The notes under the pieces were generated by a model, which was given only the letters and a program-made list of their open reading frames with translations, searched no databases and was not told where the DNA came from. From contig NZ_JAPEPX010000001.1 in NCBI RefSeq assembly GCF_026339935.1, forward strand, positions 2,881,001 to 2,945,000: a DNA stretch of 64,000 nt, given 5' to 3'. This document shows positions 25,926-34,633 of the stretch, piece by piece. The DNA comes from Streptomyces sp. NBC_01551 (GTDB lineage: Bacteria > Actinomycetota > Actinomycetes > Streptomycetales > Streptomycetaceae). How positions within the stretch are numbered: the first letter of the stretch is position 1; every line of letters begins with the position of its first letter. The position numbers and the translations under genes were made by a program.

Positions 25926-26231
25926 CAAGGAGCTCCGGGAGTGTGACTCCGGTTTGGCGACCAGGTTTGTGACTTCGGCCGACGTGGGTATGGCCTGAAG
26001 GGTGCCGGGTGCGACGCCCCTCGCCCCTTCCGTGACGACCGGACGAGCCGGCTGCCCGGACCCGGCACGCCAGTGGAACGACCTGCGACGGCCAACGGGA
26101 GACGGCCTGGAGTCGGCCGGGAGAAGACGGCGGCCAGGAGAAGACGGGGAGACAGACATGCCGCAGCGCCCGGCAACAAGTCTCCTTGTCATCGGGCACC
26201 GCGGCACAGCTGTGTACGGCTGGTCGTCGCG
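25926..26231. other. 306-nt interval between carD and ispD without a gene
   Basis: No ORF here has family features or coding bias. A near-direct repeat (GGCCGGGAGAAGACGG and GGCCAGGAGAAGACGG, about 26117-26145) lies in the middle. The interval presumably carries the carD transcript end and the ispD promoter. I see no clear terminator stem. Confidence 0.5.
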
Positions 26232-26714
26232 TCAGGACGCGAGAACCTCGTCGAGGAGGGCCTCGGCCTTGTCCTCGTTGGTGTTTTCGGCGAGCGCGAG
26301 CTCGCTCACCAGAATCTGGCGCGCCTTGGCGAGCATCCGCTTCTCACCTGCGGAAAGCCCACGCTCACGCTCACGACGCCACAGGTCACGCACCACTTCG
26401 GCGACCTTGATGACATCGCCAGAAGCGAGCTTCTCCAGATTTGCCTTGTAGCGCCGGGACCAGTTCGTCGGCTCTTCTGCGTACGGTGCGCGAAGCACCT
26501 CGAAGACCCGGTCCAGCCCGTCCTGGCCGACTACGTCGCGAACACCGACGAACTCCGCATTGTCCGCAGGCACACGAACCGTCAGGTCGCCCTGGGCGAC
26601 CTTGAGCACCAAGTAGGTCTTGTCCACGCCTTTGATCTGACGAGTCTCAATGGCCTCGATCAGCGCGGCCCCGTGATGGGGATAGACCACGGTGTCGCCA
26701 ACCTTGAACGTCAT
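26232..26714 (-). CDS. carD: CarD-family RNA polymerase-binding transcription regulator
   Basis: 160 residues. The N-terminal Tudor-like RNA-polymerase interaction domain ([23 protein letters not shown]... KTYLVLKV) is followed by the helical DNA-binding domain with [31 protein letters not shown]. The conserved Trp stabilises the open-complex bubble edge. CarD is an essential global activator of housekeeping and rRNA promoters in actinobacteria. The ATG has AAGGGG about 9 nt upstream. The carD-ispD-ispF order is common in actinobacteria. Confidence 0.96.
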   Translation of the reverse strand: MTFKVGDTVVYPHHGAALIEAIETRQIKGVDKTYLVLKVAQGDLTVRVPADNAEFVGVRDVVGQDGLDRVFEVLRAPYAEEPTNWSRRYKANLEKLASGDVIKVAEVVRDLWRRERERGLSAGEKRMLAKARQILVSELALAENTNEDKAEALLDEVLAS

Positions 26715-27301
26715 GTGACAGGTACCCCTTCCGTGGCTATCCAGGGTAACACGAGAACTGACCGTAATGAATGGCGTTTTCGCAGGTCAGGGCACATCTC
26801 AGGGCTTGACAACTGAGACACGAACGTGCTGCGGAGGGCTTCCGGAAGGGGGTATTCGCAGGTCGGAGGCGCTGCGCGGACCGGCTGAAACGACCACGTT
26901 ACACCTGCCGGGCGACCGCCCCGGTGTGACGTACGTCCCGATTTGCCGGTTTCGGAGCCGCAAAACCGAACTACTCCGTTCGATGAGCGGCCACCCGTAC
27001 GGAGCGGTTCCGGCCCAATCGGGAATTGATCACGGAGTGGCGTTCGGAGGAATCCGGGAATTCGATCTACGGACACCGTGCGTGCGATATGCGAGGGGCA
27101 CATGAACGGCGGGCGGAATACAAGATCGTGGGAGGGGGCCGGTACTCGCCCGCTACCGGCCGGGTCCTGCGGAGGGTCGGGTGCGGGGGCGGCGCGGCGG
27201 CTCGGTAACCTAAGCCCGCTGACACACCCTTAGGGCGGCTTTACCTCGGCCGTCCCGAGAGCCCACCCTCCCGTCCGTACGTCCTAGGAGTTGCCGCCGC
27301 C
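26715..27301. other. 587-nt divergent intergenic region, carD / lipoprotein
   Basis: This region is less GC-rich than the genes around it and has no credible coding frame. It should hold both promoters. TTACCCT lies at about 26743-26749 on the minus strand, a possible carD -10. CGGGAATT occurs twice (27018 and 27055). The inverted pair CCTAAG (27209-27214) and CTTAGG (27229-27234) lies about 70 nt before the lipoprotein start. No known riboswitch or small RNA was recognised. Confidence 0.5.
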
Positions 27302-28000
27302 GTGAGCCGCAGCCTTCGACGCGGCGCCCTCGCCGCTACCGCCGTCGTGTTCTCCGTCGCCTCGCTCGCCTCGTGCGCCGCGGGCAACGACGCGCAGACT
27401 CTCCAGATCAAGCCGGACAACGCCGCCGTCACCAAGGGCGACATCAAGGTCCAGAACGCGCTGGTGATCACCCAGGGCGAGAGGGAGAAGAAGGGCCCCG
27501 CCGCCGTGTCGGCGACGCTCTTCAACAACGGCACGACGGAGCAGACGCTCGACGCCATCGTCCTCAAGGGCGGCGGCAAGGTCGTCCTGAAGTCCGCGAC
27601 GGGCACCGGCAAGGTCGTCGTGCCGGCCGGCGGCTCCGTGGTGCTGGGCGGCAAGGGCAACCCCTCCGCCGTGCTGGAGGAAGGCCGCGAGGCCGTCCAG
27701 GACGGCAACGTGCAGGAAGTCGTCTTCCAGCTGAGCAAGACCGGCGACGTCGCCCTCGACGCGTTCATCGTTCCCGGCTCCGGCCTGTACGCGGGCTACG
27801 GCCCGACCGAGGCCCCGGCCGCCGGCGCCGGCGCGTCGGCCGGCCCCTCGGCCCCCGCCGCGTCGGGCACCCCGTCGGGCGCCCCCTCCGGTGGCCCCTC
27901 CGGCACCCCCGCGGGCAAGCCGTCGGGCAGCGCATCCGCCCCGGCGGGCGCGGCCTCGGGCACGCCGGCGGGCTCCCCGTCGCGCAGCGCCGGGCACTGA
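27302..28000 (+). CDS. Lipoprotein of unknown function with PCuAC-like beta domain
   Basis: 232 residues from a GTG. The signal peptide ends in lipobox SLASC, giving an extracellular lipoprotein. Residues ~35-165 form a beta-rich domain (VQNALVITQG, VSATLFNNGTTEQTLDAIVL, VVPAGGSVVLGGKG) that resembles DUF461/copper-chaperone-like sandwiches, but the Met/His copper motif is not evident. The last ~65 residues are an Ala/Gly/Pro/Ser tail with GTPSGAPSGGPSG-type repeats. It ends at a strong bidirectional terminator against phoP. A role near the phosphate regulators is only positional. Confidence 0.75.
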   Translation: MSRSLRRGALAATAVVFSVASLASCAAGNDAQTLQIKPDNAAVTKGDIKVQNALVITQGEREKKGPAAVSATLFNNGTTEQTLDAIVLKGGGKVVLKSATGTGKVVVPAGGSVVLGGKGNPSAVLEEGREAVQDGNVQEVVFQLSKTGDVALDAFIVPGSGLYAGYGPTEAPAAGAGASAGPSAPAASGTPSGAPSGGPSGTPAGKPSGSASAPAGAASGTPAGSPSRSAGH

Positions 28001-28017
28001 CGCCCCGCAGCAACGGA

Positions 28018-28053
28018 AAAGGGCCCCCTCCGCACCGGCGGAGGGGGCCCTTT
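28018..28053. terminator. Strong bidirectional terminator
   Basis: A perfect 16-bp stem (AAAGGGCCCCCTCCGC with its complement) and a 4-nt ACCG loop, with A and T runs on its two flanks. It serves both the lipoprotein (+) and phoP (-). Confidence 0.92.
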
Positions 28054-28074
28054 CGTGTGAACGCGGCTCGCGGT

Positions 28075-28755
28075 TTACGGCTCGAACTTGTAGCCGAGGC
28101 CTCGCACCGTGACCAGGTAGCGCGGCGCGCCCGGGTCGGGCTCGATCTTGGCGCGCAGGCGCTTCACGTGGACGTCCAGGGTCTTGGTGTCGCCGACGTA
28201 GTCGGCGCCCCAGACCCGGTCGATGAGCTGCATGCGGGTCAGCACGCGGCCCGCGTTGCGCAGCAGCATCTCCAGCAGGTCGAACTCCTTCAGGGGGAGG
28301 TCGACCTTGCCGCCGCCGACGGTGACGACGTGGCGGTCCACGTCCATCCGTACGGGGCCGGCCTCCAGGGCCGCCGGGGTGACCTCCTCCGGCTCGCCGC
28401 GGCGGCGCAGGACCGCGCGGATGCGGGCGACCAGCTCCCGCGAGGAGAAGGGCTTGGTGACGTAGTCATCGGCTCCTATCTCCAGCCCGACGACCTTGTC
28501 GATCTCGCTGTCCTTGGCGGTCACCATGATCACGGGGACGTTGGAGCGTCCGCGCAGCTGCCGGCACACCTCCGTGCCGGGCAGGCCGGGGAGCATCAGG
28601 TCGAGGAGGACGAGGTCGGCGCCGTTGCGCTCGAACTCGTCGAGCCCGTCGGGCCCCGTCGCCGCGATCGCGACCTCGAAGCCTTCCTTGCGGAGCATGT
28701 AGGACAGGGCGTCGCTGAAGGATTCCTCATCCTCGACGACGAGCACTCGGGTCAC
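28075..28755 (-). CDS. phoP: Phosphate-response regulator PhoP (OmpR family)
   Basis: 226 residues. The receiver has LVVEDEE, the phosphoacceptor D52 in LVLLDLMLPG and the Lys in YVTKPFSSREL. The winged helix ends TLDVHVKRLRAKIEPDPGAPRYLVTVRGLGYKF. The sequence corresponds closely to Streptomyces PhoP, the activator of Pho genes and global link to secondary metabolism. It is second in the phoR-phoP operon and overlaps phoR by 4 nt (ATGA type). Confidence 0.95.
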   Translation of the reverse strand: MTRVLVVEDEESFSDALSYMLRKEGFEVAIAATGPDGLDEFERNGADLVLLDLMLPGLPGTEVCRQLRGRSNVPVIMVTAKDSEIDKVVGLEIGADDYVTKPFSSRELVARIRAVLRRRGEPEEVTPAALEAGPVRMDVDRHVVTVGGGKVDLPLKEFDLLEMLLRNAGRVLTRMQLIDRVWGADYVGDTKTLDVHVKRLRAKIEPDPGAPRYLVTVRGLGYKFEP

Positions 28756-29990
28756 GGAAGGACCTCCGGGGCAGGGATGACTGGTTCTGGGTCAAGCGGG
28801 GGACGGGCGGGTGTGGGGGCCGTCGCGGGGGACTGGGCGGCCGCCTCGGGGAGCCGGAGGGTGAACGTGGAACCCTGGCCCTCCGAGCTCCAAACCGACA
28901 CCTCCCCGCCGTGCGACGCCGCCACGTGCTTCACGATCGCGAGGCCGAGTCCGGTTCCGCCCGTGGCACGGGAGCGGGCCGGGTCCACGCGGTAGAAGCG
29001 CTCGAAGATGCGCTCGCGGTCCTTTTCCGGGATGCCGATGCCCTGGTCGGTCACGGCTATCTCGATCAAGTCTCCACCCGGCGCGGTCACCCGGCGCGCG
29101 GCGATGCCGACGCGGGTGCGGGCCGGGCTGTAGTTGACGGCGTTCTCCACCAGGTTCCCGAGGGCGGCCGCGAGCTGTCCGCGGTTGCCCCAGACCCGCA
29201 GGTCGGCGGTGCCGCCGGCGGCCATGGTGATCTGTTTGGAGGTCGCCGTGTGGCGGCAGCGGTCGATCGCCTCCGCCACGAGCGTGTCCACCCGTACGGG
29301 CTCCGCGTCCTCCAGAGGGTCGTCGTTCTGTACCCGGGAGAGGTCGATGAGCTCTTGTACGAGGTTGATCAGGCGGGTCGCCTCGATCTGCATACGGCCG
29401 GCGAAGCGGCTGACCGCCTCGGGGTCGTCGGAGGCGTCCATGACGGCCTCCGACAGCAGGGAGATCGCTCCGACCGGGGTCTTCAGCTCGTGCGACACGT
29501 TCGCGACGAAGTCGCGGCGCACCGCCTCGATGCGGCGGGCCTCGGTGAGGTCCTCGACGAGCAGGAGCACGAGCCGGGAGCCGAGCGGGGCGACCCGGGC
29601 GGAGACGGCGAGGGCCTCGCCGCGGCCGGTGCCGCGCCGGGGGAGGTCCAGTTCGACCTGGCGTATCTCCCCGTCGCGGCGGGTGTCGCGGGCCATGTGG
29701 AGCATGGGCTCCACGGCGAGCTTGCCGCCCCGGACCAGGCCGAGGGCGTAGGCCGCCGAGCTGGCCTTGACGACGGCGTCCCCTTCGTCGAGCACGACGG
29801 CCGAGGAGCGCAGTACGGAGAGGACGGTGTCCACTCCTGGGGGGAGCACCGCGTTGATGTCGGGGCGCATGGAGCTCCGGGTGGGGCGGGCTTGGTCGCG
29901 CTCGCTCCAGCGGAACGCCAGCATCGCGATCACACCGGTGCAAAGACCGGCGATCGCTGCAGCTGCGGCGACCGCCGCGTTCACGTCCAT
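28752..29990 (-). CDS. phoR: Phosphate sensor histidine kinase PhoR
   Basis: 412 residues. One N-terminal helix (AAVAAAAAIAGLCTGVIAMLAF) anchors it. A PAS-like region (~55-150), the HisKA helix with the phosphoacceptor His at ~167 (FVANVSHELKTPVGAI) and a HATPase domain (NLVENAVNYSP, VTDQGIGIPEKDRERIFERFYRVD, GTGLGLAIVKHV) follow. It senses phosphate status through the Pst/PhoU system and phosphorylates PhoP. The gene is divergent from phoU across a 218-nt region with a PHO-box-like element. Confidence 0.95.
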   Translation of the reverse strand: MDVNAAVAAAAAIAGLCTGVIAMLAFRWSERDQARPTRSSMRPDINAVLPPGVDTVLSVLRSSAVVLDEGDAVVKASSAAYALGLVRGGKLAVEPMLHMARDTRRDGEIRQVELDLPRRGTGRGEALAVSARVAPLGSRLVLLLVEDLTEARRIEAVRRDFVANVSHELKTPVGAISLLSEAVMDASDDPEAVSRFAGRMQIEATRLINLVQELIDLSRVQNDDPLEDAEPVRVDTLVAEAIDRCRHTATSKQITMAAGGTADLRVWGNRGQLAAALGNLVENAVNYSPARTRVGIAARRVTAPGGDLIEIAVTDQGIGIPEKDRERIFERFYRVDPARSRATGGTGLGLAIVKHVAASHGGEVSVWSSEGQGSTFTLRLPEAAAQSPATAPTPARPPLDPEPVIPAPEVLP

Positions 29991-30063
29991 GGATCCAGGT
30001 TAAGCAGGCGTGACGACACTTCCACAGCCGTTCGGGTGGGACCTCGAACAGTCGTCGCCCAGA

Positions 30064-30096
30064 GTTCACCCTGGCGACGGGGTTGATTCACTTGTG
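30064..30096. promoter_or_regulatory. PHO-box-like direct repeats between phoRP and phoU
   Basis: PhoP sites are 11-bp direct-repeat units based on GTTCACC. Here GTTCACC (30064) and ATTCACT (30086) are exactly 22 bp apart with a degenerate unit between, giving three consecutive 11-bp units. It is placed for autoregulation of phoRP and control of phoU. Confidence 0.6.
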
Positions 30097-30208
30097 ATGC
30101 CGGAGTCGGACGCGTTCGCGGCCGAACGTGTCAACGTGGGGCCATGAGGCCGCCCCGGCCCGGCCCACGGGCAGGAAAGCAGTAGGCAGTAGGCAGAGAG
30201 GGACACCC

Positions 30209-30886
30209 ATGCGTGACGCGTACCACGAGGAACTGGACTCGATCGGAGAAGGCCTGGTCGAGATGGCCCGGCTGGTCGGTTCCGCGATCGGGCGGGCCAC
30301 GACGTCCATGCTCGACGCCGACCTGAAGCTCGCCGAGAGCGTCATCGCCGCCGACCAGAAGGTCGACGACCTCCAGCACGACCTGGAGGCGCGTGCCATC
30401 GCGCTGCTGGCCCGCCAGCAGCCGGTCGCCACGGACCTGCGCATCGTCGTGACCTCGCTGCGGATGAGCGCCGACCTGGAGCGCTCCGGCGACCTGGCGC
30501 AGCACGTGGCGAAGCTGGCGCGGCTGCGCTTCCCGGACACGGCGGTGCCGCGTGACCTGCACGCGACCATCCTGGAGATGGGGCAGCTGGCGCAGCGCCT
30601 GATGGCGAAGGCCGCCGAGGTGATCATCACCAAGGACGTCGACCTGGCGCTCCAGCTGGAGCAGGACGACGACGAGATGGACCAGCTGCACCGCACGCTG
30701 TTCCAGCACCTGATGGACGACCGCTGGAAGCACGGCATCGAGACCGCGGTGGACGTGACGCTGCTCGGCCGCTACTACGAGCGCTTCGCCGACCACGCGG
30801 TGTCGGTGGCCAAGCGCGTGGTCTACCTGGTGACGGGCGAGCACGCGGACGAGATCCAGGCGCCGACGGTGGTCGACGGCGTCTGA
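30209..30886 (+). CDS. phoU: Phosphate-transport/signalling regulator PhoU
   Basis: 225 residues forming two three-helix PhoU repeats. The first carries MRDAYHEELDSIGEGLVEMARLVGSAIG and DLRIVVTSLRMSADLERSGDLAQHVAKLA. The second ends YYERFADHAVSVAKRVVYLVTG. The E-R-x-x-D motifs that bind metal are intact in both halves. PhoU connects the Pst importer with the PhoR kinase on the inner membrane face. The ATG at 30209 is chosen for AGAGAGGGA upstream. It is divergent from phoRP. Confidence 0.95.
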   Translation: MRDAYHEELDSIGEGLVEMARLVGSAIGRATTSMLDADLKLAESVIAADQKVDDLQHDLEARAIALLARQQPVATDLRIVVTSLRMSADLERSGDLAQHVAKLARLRFPDTAVPRDLHATILEMGQLAQRLMAKAAEVIITKDVDLALQLEQDDDEMDQLHRTLFQHLMDDRWKHGIETAVDVTLLGRYYERFADHAVSVAKRVVYLVTGEHADEIQAPTVVDGV

Positions 30887-31024
30887 GGGCTCGGGATCCG
30901 GGCTCCTCTGCATCAATGCGCCGTTGACGCGCCGGTGGGACTGGGCATGAATGAGGCGAAGGCACTCCCACGTTCGTAGTCCGCGTCCACAGTCCGTCCC
31001 GTATGCCGCCTGCGAGGAGGAACC

Positions 31025-31174
31025 ATGCCCGATTCCCCCGTCCCCATCACCCCGGAGCACGAGCAGCAGCCCAGGCCCGAACCCCTGCGCCTGCCGCTGC
31101 TCGCCGCCTGCGGCTGCGGCTCGGGCTGCGGCTGCGGCTGCCAGTCCGGCGCCCCGTGCCAGTGCGGCGGCTGA
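31025..31174 (+). CDS. 49-residue cysteine-rich peptide, possible metal binder
   Basis: A short gene with a very strong ribosome site (GAGGAGG, 4 nt before the ATG). The first ~28 residues are Pro/Glu-rich (PVPITPEHEQQPRPEPLRL). The last 21 hold seven Cys in C-x-C arrays (AACGCGSGCGCGCQSGAPC, then QCGG). This resembles a minimal metallothionein or metal-binding tail, but no known family is assigned. It lies between phoU and an enoyl-CoA hydratase, with no obvious operon. Confidence 0.7.
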   Translation: MPDSPVPITPEHEQQPRPEPLRLPLLAACGCGSGCGCGCQSGAPCQCGG

Positions 31175-31390
31175 GCCGGTCTCCGTACGGCTGAGGGCCC
31201 CGTCCGGCGCGATCACGCCGGCCGGGGCCCTCTCGCACGTTCCACGCCGAGGGGAACGTCGCCACCCGGGTGATCACCGGGGTGCCCGGGGGTGACGGCG
31301 CGCGCGGCGTCGTGGACCAGGCGGCTCCGGTCGGCGAGAGCCGGGAGACTGTCGTCGTGGACCGGGCCGAGTGACGACGGGAAGACCGCG

Positions 31391-32230
31391 ATGACGACCT
31401 CGTACGAGACCATCGGGACCAGGCTGGACGGCAACGTCCTGTACGCCACGTTCAGCGCGCCGCCGATCAACCTCATCGGTCCCGAGGTCGTGGGGGACCT
31501 GGTCGCGCTGCTCGCGGACCTGTCCCGCCCGGCGGCCCCGCGCGTGGTGGTCTTCGAGAGCGCGGACGCCGACTTCTTCTTCCCGCACGTCGACATGACG
31601 AAGGTCCCCGAGTACACCGCCGAGGCGGCGAAAGCCGGCGGCCCCGGCGACGCCTCCCTGGGCATGCTGTTCCGCAGGCTGAGCCTGCTGCCGGCCGTCA
31701 CCATCGCCAAGCTGCGCGGCCGGGCCCGGGGAGCGGGCAGCGAGTTCCTCCTCGCCTGCGACATGCGCTTCGCCTCCCGGGAACGAGCCGTCCTGGGGCA
31801 GCCCGAGGTGGGCATCGGAACACCCCCCGGCGCGGGCGCGATCCAGCACCTCACCCGGCTGCTGGGCCGGGGCCGGGCGCTCGAAGCCGTGCTGACGTCG
31901 TCGGACTTCGACGCCGACCTCGCGGAACGCTACGGATGGGTCAACCGGGCGGTGCCCGACGCCGAACTGGACGCGTTCGTGGCGGACATCGCCACCCGCG
32001 TGGGCGGCTTCCCCCGCGACGCGCTGATCGCGGCCAAGTCGGCCATCAACGCCGTCAGCCTGCCGACCCCCGCCGAAGTACGCGCGGACGCCGCGCTGTT
32101 CCAGCAGCTCGTCCGGGGCGAGGGGGTGGCGCGGCGCACGGCCGAACTGTTCGAGCGGGGCTTCCAGACGCGCGGCGCCACCGAACTCGGCCTGGGAGCC
32201 GCCCTGGCCGGCCTGAAGCCCGTCGACTGA
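31391..32230 (+). CDS. Enoyl-CoA hydratase/isomerase family protein
   Basis: 279 residues with the crotonase fold. The oxyanion-hole segments are FESADADFFFPHVDM and RGRARGAGSEFLLACDMRFAS, where the usual Gly-Gly is Ala-Arg-Gly-Ala and the Glu of the hydratase pair is present. GQPEVGIGTPPGAGAIQHLTRLLG follows. The exact reaction (hydration, isomerisation or hydrolysis of acyl-CoA) cannot be told. The start at 31391 is preferred; a longer frame from 31292 has no ribosome site. Confidence 0.8.
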   Translation: MTTSYETIGTRLDGNVLYATFSAPPINLIGPEVVGDLVALLADLSRPAAPRVVVFESADADFFFPHVDMTKVPEYTAEAAKAGGPGDASLGMLFRRLSLLPAVTIAKLRGRARGAGSEFLLACDMRFASRERAVLGQPEVGIGTPPGAGAIQHLTRLLGRGRALEAVLTSSDFDADLAERYGWVNRAVPDAELDAFVADIATRVGGFPRDALIAAKSAINAVSLPTPAEVRADAALFQQLVRGEGVARRTAELFERGFQTRGATELGLGAALAGLKPVD

Positions 32231-32304
32231 CGAAGGCCCCCCGAACGACGGGCCGGCCGGGCCAGCCGGGACGGCCGCGACAGCCGGGACGGCCGGGACG
32301 GCGA

Positions 32305-32345
32305 CGAGCCCCCCGCCCGCGGTTCCTCAGCGGGCAGGGGGCTCG
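32305..32345. terminator. Bidirectional terminator between hydratase and gpmA
   Basis: Sixteen-base arms CGAGCCCCCCGCCCGC and GCGGGCAGGGGGCTCG with one mismatch and a 9-nt loop. It lies just before the gpmA stop. Confidence 0.85.
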
Positions 32346-32355
32346 TTCGGTCGGG

Positions 32356-33117
32356 CTACTTCTTCTTGCCCTGGTTCTTGACGGCCTCGATGGCGGCCGC
32401 GGCGGCGGCCGGGTCGAGGTAGGTGCCGCCCGGGTTGAGGGGCTTGAACTCGGCGTCCAGCTCGTAGGCGAGCGGGATGCCGGTCGGGATGTTGAGGCCC
32501 GCGATGTCGGCGTCGGAGATGCCGTCCAGGTGCTTGACCAGCGCGCGGAGGCTGTTGCCGTGGGCGGCGACCAGGACGGTGCGGCCCGCGAGGAGGTCCG
32601 GGACGATGCCGTCGTACCAGTACGGGAGCATGCGGACGACGACGTCTTTCAGGCACTCCGTCTTGGGGCGCAGCTCCGGCGGGATGGTCGCGTAGCGCGG
32701 GTCCTCGGACTGGGAGAACTCCGTGCCGTCCTCGAGGGCCGGCGGCGGGGTGTCGTACGAGCGGCGCCACAGCATGAACTGCTCCTCGCCGAACTCGGCG
32801 AGGGTCTGGGCCTTGTCCTTGCCCTGGAGGGCGCCGTAGTGGCGCTCGTTCAGGCGCCAGGAGCGGTGGACCGGGATCCAGTGGCGGTCGGCGGACTCCA
32901 GGGCGAGCTGCGCGGTGCGGATGGCGCGCTTCTGGAGGGACGTGTGGACCACGTCGGGGAGCAGGCCGGCGTCCTTGAGCAGCTCACCGCCGCGGACCGC
33001 CTCCTTCTCGCCCTTCTCGTTGAGATTGACGTCCACCCAGCCGGTGAACAGGTTCTTCGCGTTCCACTCGCTCTCGCCGTGGCGGAGGAGGATCAGCTTG
33101 TACGGTGCGTCGGCCAT
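32356..33117 (-). CDS. gpmA: 2,3-bisphosphoglycerate-dependent phosphoglycerate mutase
   Basis: 253 residues. The catalytic His lies in [12 protein letters not shown] (H13), followed by [27 protein letters not shown] and [20 protein letters not shown] with the second His. All are hallmarks of the dPGM branch of the histidine phosphatase superfamily. It interconverts 3- and 2-phosphoglycerate in glycolysis. TAGGCT lies 7 nt before the ATG and there is no ribosome site, so a leaderless message is likely. The C-terminus is Lys-rich (NQGKKK). Confidence 0.95.
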   Translation of the reverse strand: MADAPYKLILLRHGESEWNAKNLFTGWVDVNLNEKGEKEAVRGGELLKDAGLLPDVVHTSLQKRAIRTAQLALESADRHWIPVHRSWRLNERHYGALQGKDKAQTLAEFGEEQFMLWRRSYDTPPPALEDGTEFSQSEDPRYATIPPELRPKTECLKDVVVRMLPYWYDGIVPDLLAGRTVLVAAHGNSLRALVKHLDGISDADIAGLNIPTGIPLAYELDAEFKPLNPGGTYLDPAAAAAAIEAVKNQGKKK

Positions 33118-33268
33118 GCGTACGAGCCTAATGGACGCGCCGGGGCGCTCGCGCGCGGCGTTCGGGGGCGTGGATTGACGGGGCGCGTCAATTCGCTGGC
33201 GTGCGAGGGGAGTCGCTCGTACGGTGCGGAGAGCTCAGGAGGCACTTACATCACCCGGGGGATCCCGT

Positions 33269-34600
33269 ATGTTTTTCGGCAGTTTGACACGGGTCGTCCG
33301 GGAAAGCGTGACGGGTCTGCCGCGCGCGTTCTGGTGGCTCTGGACCAGCACGCTGATCAACCGGCTCGGGGCGTTCGTCGCCACGTTCATGACCTTGTAC
33401 CTGACCCTGGAGCGGGGCTACTCGGCCTCCTTCGCGGGGCTCGTGGTGGCGCTGCACGGGCTGGGCGGCGTGGTGTCCTCGCTGGTCGCGGGGGTGATGA
33501 CGGACCGGCTGGGGCGGCGGCCCACGCTGCTGGCGGCGCAGGCGTCGACGGCGTTCTCGGTGGCGCTGCTGGGGTTCATGGAGCATCCGGCGGCGATCGC
33601 GGCGGTGGCGCTGCTGGTCGGCATGACGTCGAACGCGTCGCGCCCGGCGGTGCAGGCGATGATGGCGGACATCGTCCGGCCGGAGGACCGGGTGCGGGCC
33701 TTCTCGCTGAACTACTGGGCGATCAACCTCGGGTTCGCGGTGAGCGCGACGGCGGCGGGCGTCATCGCGGAGTACAGCTACCTGGCCGGGTTCCTGGGCG
33801 AGGCGGCACTGACGCTGGTGTGCGCGGTGCTGGTGTACGTGAAGCTGCCGGAGTCCCAGCCGGTGGAGGCGGCCGTCGCCGCGGGGGCCGTCGCCGAGCC
33901 GCGGACGCGGCTGGGGACCGTGCTGCGGGACGGGCGGTTCATGGGGGTGGTCGGGCTGTCGTTCCTGATCTCGCTGGTGTTCACGCAGGGGTCGGTGGGC
34001 CTGCCGGTGGCGATGGGCGCGGCCGGGTTCTCGCCCGGGGACTACGGGCTGGTCATCGCGGTGAACGGGCTGCTGATCGTGGTGCTGCAGATTCCGGTCA
34101 GCCGGTTCATCGAGCACCGGGACCCGAAGTCGCTGCTGGTCGTCTCGTCGGTGCTGGCGGGGTACGGGTTCGCGCTGACGGCGTTCGCCGGGTCGCTGTG
34201 GGCGTACGCGCTGACGGTGTGCGTGTGGACGCTGGCGGAGATCGTGAACTCGCCGACGCAGATGAGCCTGGTGGTCCGGCTGTCGCCGGCGGACGGGCGG
34301 GGGCGCTACCAGGGCGTGTACACGATGTCGTGGGCGGTGGCCTCGCTGGTGGCTCCGCTGATGGCGGGGTTCGTGATCGACCGGGCCGGGGCGGGGTGGC
34401 TGTGGGGGGCGACCGGTGTCGTGGGGACGGTGGCGGCGCTGGGGTACTGGGTCCTGATGCGGAAGCTCCCCGAGGGTGAACCGGCTTCCGCCCCGTCGGG
34501 CCCGGCGGCCCCGCATGCGGACCCGGCCGCGGCCGCCGAGTCGGCGAAGCCCCCGCTGCCGGTGTCGGCGGACGCGCAGCCCACCACCGCCTGCCCCTGA
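33269..34600 (+). CDS. MFS transporter, multidrug-efflux-like
   Basis: 443 residues with about 12 hydrophobic helices. The MFS motif A analogue (GVMTDRLGRRPTLLAAQ) sits between helices 2 and 3, and the second half has RFIEHRDPKSLL at the equivalent loop. Conserved NYWAINLGFAVSATAAGVI is typical of DHA1-type exporters. The substrate is unknown. The C-terminal 40 residues are a Pro/Ala cytoplasmic tail. No adjacent regulator is seen. The start at 33269 is chosen as the first Met before helix 1. Confidence 0.85.
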   Translation: MFFGSLTRVVRESVTGLPRAFWWLWTSTLINRLGAFVATFMTLYLTLERGYSASFAGLVVALHGLGGVVSSLVAGVMTDRLGRRPTLLAAQASTAFSVALLGFMEHPAAIAAVALLVGMTSNASRPAVQAMMADIVRPEDRVRAFSLNYWAINLGFAVSATAAGVIAEYSYLAGFLGEAALTLVCAVLVYVKLPESQPVEAAVAAGAVAEPRTRLGTVLRDGRFMGVVGLSFLISLVFTQGSVGLPVAMGAAGFSPGDYGLVIAVNGLLIVVLQIPVSRFIEHRDPKSLLVVSSVLAGYGFALTAFAGSLWAYALTVCVWTLAEIVNSPTQMSLVVRLSPADGRGRYQGVYTMSWAVASLVAPLMAGFVIDRAGAGWLWGATGVVGTVAALGYWVLMRKLPEGEPASAPSGPAAPHADPAAAAESAKPPLPVSADAQPTTACP

Positions 34601-34633
34601 CGGCCGGGGCCGGGGGTCCGGCCCCGGTAGGGG

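Noticed and set aside
23319..25946. 875-codon open frame opposite cysS, ispF and ispD
   Set aside because: Runs across three well-supported genes on the other strand and has low-complexity Gly/Val/Asp composition.
26711..27103. 130-codon frame in the carD/lipoprotein intergenic region
   Set aside because: No GC3 bias, no domain features, and poor start; treated as non-coding.
31936..34479. 847-codon frame on the plus strand through the hydratase, gpmA and MFS genes
   Set aside because: Crosses a strong terminator and three real genes; composition is that of a shifted frame.
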